Source: Herbidospora daliensis
GTDB lineage: Bacteria > Actinomycetota > Actinomycetes > Streptosporangiales > Streptosporangiaceae
Reading direction: 5' to 3'
Assembly (NCBI RefSeq): GCF_001570585.1
Contig: NZ_BBXF01000001.1
Location: 1,047,691 to 1,111,690, forward strand
Length of the DNA: 64,000 bases
Part shown: positions 49,863 through 58,120 of the stretch, piece after piece
Numbering within the stretch: position 1 is the first letter of the stretch
Layout: each line of letters begins with the position of its first letter
Program-made: the position numbers and the translations under genes
The notes under the pieces: generated by a model
Told to the model about the DNA's origin: nothing
Seen by the model: only the letters and a program-made list of their open reading frames with translations
Database searches by the model: none

Positions 49863-51280
49863 CCCTCCCTGACCCTCGTCCGCGACAACTTGCCCGTCGG
49901 CGTGCGGGGCAGTTCGTCGCGGAACTCGATCACCCGGGGATGCTTGAACCGGGCCAGCCGAGGCCCCAGATGCTCCCTGAGCTCGTCCTCCGTCACCTTC
50001 TCCGCCGCCTGGACGAGCGCCACCACCGAGTGCCCCCACTCCTCGTCGGGCACCCCGATCACCGCCGCGTCCACCACGCCGGGATGCGCGAGCAGGGCGG
50101 CCTCGATCTCGGCCGGGTAGATGTTCACGCCGCCGCTCACGATCAGGTCGGTGCGGCGGTCGAGCAGGAACAGGTAGCCGTCGGCGTCGAGGTAGCCGAT
50201 GTCGCCGGGGGTGTACCAGTCGCCGCGTTTGGAGGCGGCGGTCTTCGCCGGGTCCTTGCGGTACTCGAAGGTGCCCAGCGACGACTTCACGTAGATCATT
50301 CCGGGGGTGCCGGGCGGGACGTCGTCGCCGTTCTCGTCGAGGACGCGGGCCTCCGTGCCGGGGACCGGGCGGCCGACCGTGCCCGGGTGGGCGAGCCACT
50401 CGTGGGGCTTCACGGCGAAGGCGATGGTCGACTCGGTCGAGCCGTAGTACTCGTAGAGGACCGGGCCGAACCAGTCCATCATCGCCTGTTTCACCGCGAC
50501 CGGGCAGGCGGCGGCCGTGTGGGTGACCTGGCGCAGCGAGGAGACGTCGAAGCGCTCCCTGGTCTCGGCCGGGAGGCGGAGCATGCGGTGGAACATGGTC
50601 GGGACCATCATCGTGTCGGTCACCCGGTGGCGTTCGATCAGTTCCAGCACGGGTTCCGGGTCGAACTTGGGCGCGATCACGACCGTGTGGCCCAGGTGGA
50701 GGGCGAACTGCGCGTGGGCGCAGGGGGCCGAGTGGTACATCGGCGAGGTCACCAGGTGCACGCCGTCGCCCTGGCGCAGGTCGAGCACCTCCTCGATGAA
50801 CCACAGGTAGAGCGGCATGATCTCTTCGGGGGTCTTGGACGTCCGGGGCCGCTGGACCCCCTTCGGGAAGCCCGTGGTGCCGCTCGTGTACCACATGACC
50901 TGGCCGTACGTCCGGTCGGGCGGGTCGGTGACCGGGTTGCCGAGGGCCAGGGCGGCGACGTCCTCCGGGGTCCGGACGACCAGTTTCGCGTCGCTGTCGG
51001 TGACGATGTAGCCGATCTCGGCCTCGGTCAGGTGCCAGTTGACCGGCACGTAGTAGAGGCCGGTCTGGCCGGTGGCCAGGAGCATGACGAGGGCGTCCAG
51101 GCCGTTGCGGAGCGTGCCGGCGACCACGTCGCCGGCCTGCAGGCCCTGGGCGCGCAGGCCGTGGGAGACCTGGTTGGCGAGGGCGAGCAGCTCCCCGGCG
51201 CGGACCTCGGCGCCGTCGACGTCGATCGCGGCGAGGCGGCCGGGGTCGGTCCGGGCGATCAGGTAGAAGCTCGGGTCCAT
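49832..51280 (-). CDS. Acyl-CoA synthetase (AMP-binding enzyme)
   Basis: A 482-residue ANL-superfamily ligase. P-loop YTSGTTGFPKGV, the A5 block YEYYGSTES, the A7 GDWYTPGDIGYLD, the hinge DRRTDLIVSGGVNIYP and the catalytic Lys in LPRTPTGKLSRTRVR. It activates a carboxylic acid as acyl-AMP and transfers it to CoA; it resembles medium/long-chain or steroid-type FadD enzymes. It starts at ATG (MDPSFYLIARTD). The upstream in-frame stretch is not homologous. It faces the orphan histidine kinase divergently with a 72-bp gap containing TTGAGTAGC, the half-site seen in the 61.5-kb operator. Confidence 0.93.
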   Translation of the reverse strand: MDPSFYLIARTDPGRLAAIDVDGAEVRAGELLALANQVSHGLRAQGLQAGDVVAGTLRNGLDALVMLLATGQTGLYYVPVNWHLTEAEIGYIVTDSDAKLVVRTPEDVAALALGNPVTDPPDRTYGQVMWYTSGTTGFPKGVQRPRTSKTPEEIMPLYLWFIEEVLDLRQGDGVHLVTSPMYHSAPCAHAQFALHLGHTVVIAPKFDPEPVLELIERHRVTDTMMVPTMFHRMLRLPAETRERFDVSSLRQVTHTAAACPVAVKQAMMDWFGPVLYEYYGSTESTIAFAVKPHEWLAHPGTVGRPVPGTEARVLDENGDDVPPGTPGMIYVKSSLGTFEYRKDPAKTAASKRGDWYTPGDIGYLDADGYLFLLDRRTDLIVSGGVNIYPAEIEAALLAHPGVVDAAVIGVPDEEWGHSVVALVQAAEKVTEDELREHLGPRLARFKHPRVIEFRDELPRTPTGKLSRTRVREGYLAGGDAST

Positions 51281-51352
51281 ACGTCGAGCATTACGCCAGA
51301 CGACCTGTTTGCCCAGCCTTGACCACCTTGAGTAGCCGCGAACGGACGTTCT

Positions 51353-52726
51353 GTGATCATCTGGGACATCAGGGGGAACAGGTTGTTCGGATGGCGCCGA
51401 TGGTCGATGCGGGGCCGGTTGACTGTGGTCGCCGGTCTGGTCATGACGCTCCTGTGCCTGGCCGTGCTCGCGACCGCCCTCATCGGCCTGCGGGGGCTGG
51501 CGAGCCAGTACAACGTCGACCGGATCGTCCGGGTCACCCTCAAGACCATCCACATGCTGAAGAACGACCAGATCCCCGACGTGCTGCCGGCCCAGGGCAT
51601 CGCCGGGCTGCAGGTGATCCGGCCCGACGGGACGGTGGAGTCGTCCAGCGTGCTGCTCCAGGGCAAGCCCCGCATGGCCTTCTTCCAGCCGCCCGACACG
51701 ACCGTGCGGCAGGACATGGTGCACTGCGACTCCACCTTGTGGCCCGACCAGTGCATGGTGATCGTCGCGATACGGGTCTACAGCCCCGAGGGCGACTACC
51801 TGATCTACGCCGCCGACCCGGTGGTGCCCTGGTACGTCGACCCGCGCGTCGACCTGCTGCTGTTCCTCGGGGCGGGGCTCATCGTCACGGTGACGACCTT
51901 CGGCACGTACGTGCTGGTGGGCAAGGCGCTGCGGCCCGTCGACGCGATCAGCGAGGAGCTGGCCACCATCACCGGCAGCGAACTCGACCACCGGGTGCCG
52001 GTGCCCCGGAACCACGACGAGATCCGCCGCCTCGCCGAGACGGCCAACGCCACCCTCGACCGCCTGGAGGAGGCGGTCGAGCAGCAGCGCCGGTTCGCCT
52101 CCGACGCCTCCCACGACCTGCGCAGCCCGCTGACCGCCATGCGCGCCGAGGTCGAGTCGGCCCTCCTCGACGTCGAGTCGGCCGACTGGGAGCACACCGG
52201 CGAGGCCATCCTCGCCAGCATCGACCGCCTTCAAGCCCTCGTGGACGACCTGCTCCAGATCGCCCGCCTCGACTCGGGCGCCCCGGGGCGGATGGACCCC
52301 GTCGACCTCGGCCAGCTCGCCGCGACCGAGCTCGACCGCCGCAGGCGCCGGGTCAGGATCATCAGGGAGCTCCAGTCAGGCGTGATCATCATGGGCGACC
52401 GGCTGCGGCTCGCCCGCGTGCTGACCAACCTGCTCGACAACGCCGAACGCCACGCCAACTCGGTCGTGATCGTCAAGGTCTACGAGGAGGCGCTCTGCGG
52501 CGTGCTGGAGGTCGTGGACGACGGCGCGGGGGTGCCGCGCGACAAGTGGGAGCACGTCTTCCAGCGCTTCACCCGCCTCGACGCGGCCCGGTCCCGCGAC
52601 GCGGGCGGCACCGGCCTGGGGCTCGCCATCGCCCGGCAGATCTGTGAGGGCCACGGCGGCACGCTCGCCATCGAGGACAGTGTGAAGGGCGCCCGATTCG
52701 TGCTGCGAATCCCCGTGTCACGCTAG
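51353..52726 (+). CDS. Orphan sensor histidine kinase
   Basis: A 457-residue two-TM kinase with TM1 near 25-48, an extracytoplasmic PAS-like sensor (about 50-170; GLQVIRPDGTVESSS and MVHCDSTLWPDQCMV), TM2, HAMP, H-box ASDASHDLRSPLTAM, N-box NLLDNAERHA and G-box GGTGLGLAIARQI. No response regulator adjoins it; the next gene is a TetR regulator. The start is uncertain: GTG at 51353, or TTG at 51383, which has AGGGGG 6 nt upstream, or ATG at 51407. The two Cys in the sensor loop may form a disulfide. Confidence 0.88.
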   Translation: MIIWDIRGNRLFGWRRWSMRGRLTVVAGLVMTLLCLAVLATALIGLRGLASQYNVDRIVRVTLKTIHMLKNDQIPDVLPAQGIAGLQVIRPDGTVESSSVLLQGKPRMAFFQPPDTTVRQDMVHCDSTLWPDQCMVIVAIRVYSPEGDYLIYAADPVVPWYVDPRVDLLLFLGAGLIVTVTTFGTYVLVGKALRPVDAISEELATITGSELDHRVPVPRNHDEIRRLAETANATLDRLEEAVEQQRRFASDASHDLRSPLTAMRAEVESALLDVESADWEHTGEAILASIDRLQALVDDLLQIARLDSGAPGRMDPVDLGQLAATELDRRRRRVRIIRELQSGVIIMGDRLRLARVLTNLLDNAERHANSVVIVKVYEEALCGVLEVVDDGAGVPRDKWEHVFQRFTRLDAARSRDAGGTGLGLAIARQICEGHGGTLAIEDSVKGARFVLRIPVSR

Positions 52727-52729
52727 GGT
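52724..52729 (+). promoter_or_regulatory. -10 hexamer TAGGGT, leaderless start of the TetR gene
   Basis: TAGGGT overlaps the kinase stop codon and is followed by 6 nt and the GTG at 52736, so the TetR gene may be transcribed separately from the kinase. Confidence 0.5.
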
Positions 52730-52735
52730 GCCGAT

Positions 52736-53338
52736 GTGGCACGGGGAATCAGCCGGATGCGCAGGGAGGATCTGCTCAAGGTCGCCTGCGAGGTCATCGC
52801 GGCCCAGGGATTCGGGCACACCCGGACCATCGACATCGCCCAGGCGGCCGGGGTCAGCCAGGCGCTGCTCTTCTACCATTTCGAGACCAAGGAGAAACTG
52901 TTCGCCGCGGCTTTCGGATACGCGGCCGAACGCGATCTCGACAATCTCGAGGCGCTGCTCGAATCGGCCGGGGGGCCGATGGAGAAACTGCGGGCGATGC
53001 TCAAGTTGTATTCGCCGAGCGGCAAATCGAAATCGTGGGCGTTGTGGATCGACGCCTGGTCGGAGTCGATGCGCAACCCGTCGCTCGAAGACGTCTCCCG
53101 GGCCCTCGACCTGCGGTGGAAGGACGCCCTGCGGGGGATTCTGGCGGCCGGCGCCGAAGCCGGCGTCTTCGAATGCCCCGATCCCGAAGGGGCCGCCTGG
53201 CGGTTGATGTCGCTGATCGACGGGCTGACCGTTCAGGTGACCGTACACAAGAGGATGTTGACCCGGGCGCGGTTGTTCGAACTGGTGCGGACCGCCGCCG
53301 CCGTCGAACTCGGGCTCGCGCCCGATCAGCTGGCGTAG
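52736..53338 (+). CDS. TetR/AcrR-family transcriptional regulator
   Basis: A 200-residue regulator starting at GTG. The N-terminal HTH (about 10-57) has MRREDLLKVACEVIAAQGFGHTRTIDIAQAAGVSQALLFYHFETKEKLF, the TetR signature including YHFxxKExL. The C-terminal ligand domain resembles BetI/TetR_C_6 types (WIDAWSESMRNPSLEDVSRAL). Its 3' end overlaps that of the catabolic operon by 13 bp. A regulator this close to a six-gene operon with an inverted-repeat operator is its natural candidate controller; the ligand may be an acyl-CoA or an amino-acid derivative. Confidence 0.92.
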   Translation: MARGISRMRREDLLKVACEVIAAQGFGHTRTIDIAQAAGVSQALLFYHFETKEKLFAAAFGYAAERDLDNLEALLESAGGPMEKLRAMLKLYSPSGKSKSWALWIDAWSESMRNPSLEDVSRALDLRWKDALRGILAAGAEAGVFECPDPEGAAWRLMSLIDGLTVQVTVHKRMLTRARLFELVRTAAAVELGLAPDQLA

Positions 53339-55275
53339 GCGTCGAGCGCGACTCCGTCTTTCAGCGGGTTGATTTCGATTTCGGTGATTTCCGGGTGGGC
53401 GTCGAGAATTCGTCCCAGTACGACCATCGCGTGCGCGACGGCGCCGATGTCGGCGGGCGGCGCGCCGCGCCAGCCGTGCAGCAGACGGGAGACGCGGGTC
53501 GTCGCGATCACCTCTGCGGCCTCCTCGTGGGTGAGCGGGGCGAGGGCCGTGACGGTGTCGGCGATGAGTTCGGCGAGCACTCCCCCGGCGCCGAACGTGA
53601 CGACCGGCCCCACGTGGGGGTCGCGGTGCGCGCCGACGATCAGCTCCACGCCCGGCGTCGTGACCTGCTCCTCGACCCAGAGCGGCAGGCCGCCGAGCGC
53701 GGCCCGCATCCGCGCCGCCTCCCGGTGGAGTTCGGCCGGGAGGCGGATGCCGAGCACGACCCCGCCGACGTCGGTCTTGTGGGCCGGGCCCAGCGCCTTG
53801 AGCACCAGCGGGTAGGCCAGACCGGGGTCACCGCCGTCGTAGAGCAGCCCGGCGGGGAAGGCGACGCCGGCGGCCATGAGGGTGCGGCGCAGGGCGACGA
53901 ATCCGGAGATGTCGCCCGGGAAGGGCGTCGTCTCCCTCGGCCCCGGCGTGGGCACGTGCGTGAGTGATCGCAGCGCGCTCAGGCCGGTCATGACGGCGTC
54001 GATCGTGCCGTGGACGGGCACTCCGGCCGCCCGCAGGAAGTCGACGGTCGGGCCCTCGGGGCGCATCGTGTGGATCAGGCACGGCCGGGTGGTGAGCGTC
54101 TCGGCCAGGCGGGCGGCGGCGGCCAGCTCCGCGCCCTCCAGGGCCGGGCTGTCGGCGGCGTAGCTGCCGAAGTAACCGGTCAGGACGACGGCGTCCACCT
54201 CGGGCGCGACGATCTCCGCGATCCTCGGGTACGTCGCCAGGTCGGCCTCCCCCGCCCCCGCGAGGTCGACCGGGTTCGACAGGCCCGCGTCGGGCGGCAG
54301 GAGGGCCCGCAGCGCGCCGACCGTGGCCGGGGTGAACGCCGGGACCTCCAGGCCGAGGCGTTCGGCCAGTTCGGCGGCGAGCGCGCCCTGGCCGCCGCTG
54401 TCGGCCACCACCGCGACCCGCCGCACGGCGGCCGGGACGGCCAGGCACGCCTGCGCGATGTGGATCGCCTCCTGCGGGGTGCGGGCGCGCAGCACGCCCG
54501 CCGCCCGGCACAACGCGTCGACGACGGCGTCGGGGGTGGCGAGCGCGCCCGTGTGGGAGGTGACCGCGCGGCGGCCCGCCGCCGAGCCGCCGACGGTCAG
54601 CAGGATCACCGGCTTGCCGCCCGCCAGGGCGATCAGGTCGCGGCCGATCGACAGGTCTTCGAGGTAGAGGATCACGACGCGGGTGTGCGGGGCCGCGGCG
54701 ACCGCTCCGGCCAGCTCCCGCACGCCCAGGTCGGCCGCCGCGCCGACGGAGACGAACCGCGACAGGCCCAGGCCCTCCTTGGCGGCCAGGTAGCCGAGTT
54801 CGAGCCCGACCGAGCCGCTCTGGGAGACGACGCCGATCGGGCCGGGGGTGAGCGTGCCCCAGGTGAGGGCCAGGGCGGAGGCGGAGTCGTACACCCCCAT
54901 GCTGGTCGGGCCCACGAGACGGGCGCCCGCCGAGCGCACCCGCTCGGCCAGCGCGGGCAGGCCGCCGGGGTAGACGACCCCGGCGGTGATCGCGACGAGG
55001 TGGCGGGCCCCGGCGTCGAGGGCGTCGCCGACGACCTGCTCGTAGGTGTGCGGCGGGGTCGCGACGGCGACCAGGTCGGGCGTCTCGGGGAGGTCGCGCA
55101 GCGAACGGTACGTGGCGTGGCCGAGGACGTCGGCGCCCCGGGCGTTGACCAGGTGGACCGGCCGGCGCGACGCGCCGCTGAGCGCGCCCTTCGCCAGCCA
55201 GTAGCCCCATTTGGCCGGGTCGCCGGAGGCGCCGACGACGGCGACCGAGCGGGGGTCGAACAGCGCCTCGGTCAT
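53326..55275 (-). CDS. Acetate--CoA ligase (ADP-forming)-type acyl-CoA synthetase
   Basis: A 649-residue single-chain enzyme of the ACD/NDP-forming family, with CoA-binding domain (1 to about 135, SVAVVGASGDPAKWGYW), two succinyl-CoA-ligase-like domains (SQSGSVGLELGYLA, SHTGAL with its phospho-His candidate, and NPVDLAG) and a C-terminal ATP-grasp domain (about 450-649; ALGPAHKTDVGGVVLGI, IEINPLKDG). It reversibly interconverts acyl-CoA plus ADP with acid plus ATP; substrates in the family include acetate, branched-chain and aromatic acids. It overlaps the upstream dehydrogenase gene (ATGA). Last gene of the six-gene operon. Confidence 0.93.
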   Translation of the reverse strand: MTEALFDPRSVAVVGASGDPAKWGYWLAKGALSGASRRPVHLVNARGADVLGHATYRSLRDLPETPDLVAVATPPHTYEQVVGDALDAGARHLVAITAGVVYPGGLPALAERVRSAGARLVGPTSMGVYDSASALALTWGTLTPGPIGVVSQSGSVGLELGYLAAKEGLGLSRFVSVGAAADLGVRELAGAVAAAPHTRVVILYLEDLSIGRDLIALAGGKPVILLTVGGSAAGRRAVTSHTGALATPDAVVDALCRAAGVLRARTPQEAIHIAQACLAVPAAVRRVAVVADSGGQGALAAELAERLGLEVPAFTPATVGALRALLPPDAGLSNPVDLAGAGEADLATYPRIAEIVAPEVDAVVLTGYFGSYAADSPALEGAELAAAARLAETLTTRPCLIHTMRPEGPTVDFLRAAGVPVHGTIDAVMTGLSALRSLTHVPTPGPRETTPFPGDISGFVALRRTLMAAGVAFPAGLLYDGGDPGLAYPLVLKALGPAHKTDVGGVVLGIRLPAELHREAARMRAALGGLPLWVEEQVTTPGVELIVGAHRDPHVGPVVTFGAGGVLAELIADTVTALAPLTHEEAAEVIATTRVSRLLHGWRGAPPADIGAVAHAMVVLGRILDAHPEITEIEINPLKDGVALDAYAS

Positions 55276-56390
55276 CGCCCGGCCGCCATGTTCCGGGCGC
55301 TCAGGTCGTGGGCGACCTCGCGCGGCGTGCGGGCCGGGTCGGACATGATCTCGGTCGTCACCCGGCGCATCCAGGAGCGGATCTTCGCGAAGGCGGCGTC
55401 GGCGTCGGCCGGGATGTCGCCGAACAACGTCCACCACCACCAGGAGTTGGTCGCCGAGTTGGCGACCACGTCCGGGACGACCACCACGCCCCGGGCGGCG
55501 AGCAGCCGCTCGGCCTCCGGGGTGACCGGCACGTTGGCCGCCTCCACCACCAGCCGGGCCCGCACCCTCGGGGCCTGCTCGGCGCCGACGCAGTAGGAGA
55601 CCGCGGCCGGGATCAGCAGGTCGCAGTCGACGTCGAGCCACTCGTCCCGGGGCCGTTTCACGCCGGGAACCCGCCCGAAGGGGTCGCGGGCACGCAGCAG
55701 CGCCTCCACGTCGAGGCCGCCGGGGTCGGCGAGCAGCCCGTCGGCGTCGGCGACGCCGACGATCCGCACCCCCGCCCGCGCCAGGAACCGCGCGGTCGCG
55801 CCGCCCATGGAGCCGAAGCCCTGGACGACCGCCGTCGGATTCCGGATGCCGAGCCGGTCGAGCGCCGTCAGCGCCGACTCGGCCACGCCGCAACCCCCCG
55901 CGAGGTCGCCCAGGCCGATGCCGTCGACCGTGACGGCGAAGGCGGCGTCCAGGCGCTTCAGGGCCGTGTCAGGATCGTCGAGCAGCGGCAGCACGGCGTC
56001 GATCGAGGTCCGCAGCCCGGCGGCGTGGCACGCCTCCTCGATCGACTCCTGGCGCAGTCCGAGATCCTCGCCGGTCGCCCAGTAGGTGCTCAGCAGGGGC
56101 TTCATCGCGGCGATGTAGCGGTGCAGCATCCCGGTGGCCTCCGGGTCGAGCGGATCGCAGTCGATGCCGCCCTTCGCGCCGCCGAGCGGCTGGTAGGCCA
56201 GCCCCGGCTCGTAGGCGATGGCCTCCTTGCGCGACATGCCCCGGGCCAGGTCGGCGACCTCGTCGAGGGTGACGCCGGCGCGCATCCGCAACCCGCCGCT
56301 GCTGACACCCCGTCCCAGCCGGTCGATGACGAGGTAGCCGGGCCGGCCGGTGACGTCGTCGGTCCAGACGACCTGGAGGAACGGGGTCAT
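55272..56390 (-). CDS. Glu/Leu/Phe/Val dehydrogenase family protein
   Basis: A 372-residue amino-acid dehydrogenase. The catalytic Lys region reads YQPLGGAKGGIDCDP, the family PROSITE motif; a Rossmann domain follows with VVQGFGSMGGATARFLARAG and a typical EAANVPVTPEAERLL. The length fits the leucine/phenylalanine/valine dehydrogenases rather than hexameric GDHs. It oxidatively deaminates an L-amino acid to the 2-oxo acid, probably with NAD+. Start and stop both overlap neighbours by 4 bp (ATGA), placing it in the middle of the coupled operon. Confidence 0.93.
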   Translation of the reverse strand: MTPFLQVVWTDDVTGRPGYLVIDRLGRGVSSGGLRMRAGVTLDEVADLARGMSRKEAIAYEPGLAYQPLGGAKGGIDCDPLDPEATGMLHRYIAAMKPLLSTYWATGEDLGLRQESIEEACHAAGLRTSIDAVLPLLDDPDTALKRLDAAFAVTVDGIGLGDLAGGCGVAESALTALDRLGIRNPTAVVQGFGSMGGATARFLARAGVRIVGVADADGLLADPGGLDVEALLRARDPFGRVPGVKRPRDEWLDVDCDLLIPAAVSYCVGAEQAPRVRARLVVEAANVPVTPEAERLLAARGVVVVPDVVANSATNSWWWWTLFGDIPADADAAFAKIRSWMRRVTTEIMSDPARTPREVAHDLSARNMAAGR

Positions 56391-58120
56391 GACTGCTCCT
56401 GGATGACGATCACCGTGGGGCACACGGCGGCGAACGCCGCGCCGATCTCACCCGCCAGATCTGCGGGCCGGGCCACGGCGCGGGCGCCGAACGCCCGCGC
56501 GAGCTGAACGAAGTCGGGGGCGTGCAGGTCGACGGCGACCGGGGTCATGGGCCGGGCTTGCATCTCGGCGCGGATCTCGCCGTAACCGCCGTTGACCGCG
56601 ACGACGATCGGCAGGTTGAGCCCCAGCTCCACGGCGGTCGCCAGTTCTTGGACGCTGAACTGAAGCGCCCCGTCCCCTGCCAGGACGGCGACGGGGAGGT
56701 CGGGGTTCGCGACCTTGGCGCCGATGGCGGCGGGGAGCGCGTAACCGAGGGTGCCGAAGCCGGTGGGGAACAGGAACCGGTGCGGGAGGACGGCGAGGGC
56801 GCCGTAGTAACAGAACATCGAGTTGTCGGCGGCGACGACGGCGTGGCTGGGGAGGGCCTTGGCGATGGCGTCGAGCTCGGCCCGCCAGGGGGCGGAGAGG
56901 GCGGCACGCTCTTCACCGATCCGAAGCGCGACCTGAGCGAGAGAAACGTGCTGATCATCGATCTCCCGGGTGATCACGGGCAGGTCGGAACCGGGCGCAT
57001 CCACAGCGGCCGTGCTCCGCTCGTCACCGACCTGCCTGATCGCGGCGAGGCCGGGGCTCGTGGGACCTGCGTGTCCGGCCGTTGTGCTGTGCTCCGCAGA
57101 CAGATCGGGGTCGGCGTGCAGTGTGTGTCCAGCGGTCATGCCCTGCTCGTCACTGGCTTCTTGAAGGATCGCGGGCCAGTCGGGGGCGGTGCGCGCAACG
57201 AGTGTGGCCAACGTTGGGAGGGCGGTTTCCGCTCGCGCGGTGATGGGGATCGTCGCGTTCGTCGTCTGGGCCGGGTCGACGTCGATTCGGATGAGGGTGC
57301 CCTCGTAGGCGAAGTCCGTCCACAGATCTGAGGGGGCCAGTTCCGTTCCCACGGCCAGCAGCACGTCGCAGGACTTCAGCCACGCCTGGGTCGCCTTGAG
57401 GAAGAGCGCGGGGCCGAGGTTGCGGGGATGCGCCGGGAGGATGCCCGTCCCGTTGATGGTGGTGACGATCAGAGCGTCTACCGCGTCGGCGAGTTGGAGG
57501 GCCGCTTCGCCCGCGTGCCGGGCGCCGCCGCCCAGGACGATGCCCACCCGTCCGGCCCCGGCCAGGGCCGCGACGGCTTCGGGGAGGCCACCCCGCCCCG
57601 GGAGGGTGACGTCGCCCTCGGCGTCGAGGAGGTCGGCGGGGATCTCGATGTGGACGGGCCGGGGGCGCCCCGATGCGAAGAAGGTGAACGCCGCCGCGAG
57701 CGCCGACGGGATCTCGGCCACGGTCGTCACGCGGTGGCTCCAGGCGCAGACCGCGTCCATGGCCGCCGACTGGTTCTTCGTCTCGTGCAGGTAGCCGGTG
57801 CTCCGGCGCGGGTGGGTCGTCGGGACTCCCGGCGAGATCAGGAGCAGGGGGATCGAGTCGGAGTAGGCCTGCCCGGCCGCCGTGGCCGCGTTCAGGATGC
57901 CGGGGCCGGTCGTGGTCAGCACGACCCCCGGACGGCCCGTGATCCGGGCGTAGCCGTCGGCGGCGTAACCGGCTCCCTGTTCGTGCCGGGGGGTGACCAG
58001 CCGGGTGCCCTGGCGGGCGAGGGCGTCGTACAGGGCGAGGTTGTGGGTGCCCGGGATGCCGAACACCGTGTCGACCCCGTGGGCGGCCAGGGTGGCCGCG
58101 ACCGCCGTCGCGCCGGTCAT
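56387..58120 (-). CDS. Thiamine diphosphate-dependent decarboxylase/acetolactate synthase-like enzyme
   Basis: A 577-residue ThDP enzyme, most like 5-guanidino-2-oxopentanoate decarboxylase or benzoylformate-decarboxylase types. N-terminal Pyr domain with the cofactor-activating Glu (TPRHEQGAGYAADGYAR) and TTTGPGILNA; middle domain; C-terminal PP domain with GDGALQFSVQELATAVE and NGGYGEIR. An unusual ~80-residue hydrophilic linker (about residues 320-405) lies between the middle and PP domains. The next enzyme in the operon is an amino-acid dehydrogenase, so decarboxylation of its 2-oxo acid product is plausible. ATGA overlaps on both sides. Confidence 0.88.
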   Translation of the reverse strand: MTGATAVAATLAAHGVDTVFGIPGTHNLALYDALARQGTRLVTPRHEQGAGYAADGYARITGRPGVVLTTTGPGILNAATAAGQAYSDSIPLLLISPGVPTTHPRRSTGYLHETKNQSAAMDAVCAWSHRVTTVAEIPSALAAAFTFFASGRPRPVHIEIPADLLDAEGDVTLPGRGGLPEAVAALAGAGRVGIVLGGGARHAGEAALQLADAVDALIVTTINGTGILPAHPRNLGPALFLKATQAWLKSCDVLLAVGTELAPSDLWTDFAYEGTLIRIDVDPAQTTNATIPITARAETALPTLATLVARTAPDWPAILQEASDEQGMTAGHTLHADPDLSAEHSTTAGHAGPTSPGLAAIRQVGDERSTAAVDAPGSDLPVITREIDDQHVSLAQVALRIGEERAALSAPWRAELDAIAKALPSHAVVAADNSMFCYYGALAVLPHRFLFPTGFGTLGYALPAAIGAKVANPDLPVAVLAGDGALQFSVQELATAVELGLNLPIVVAVNGGYGEIRAEMQARPMTPVAVDLHAPDFVQLARAFGARAVARPADLAGEIGAAFAAVCPTVIVIQEQS

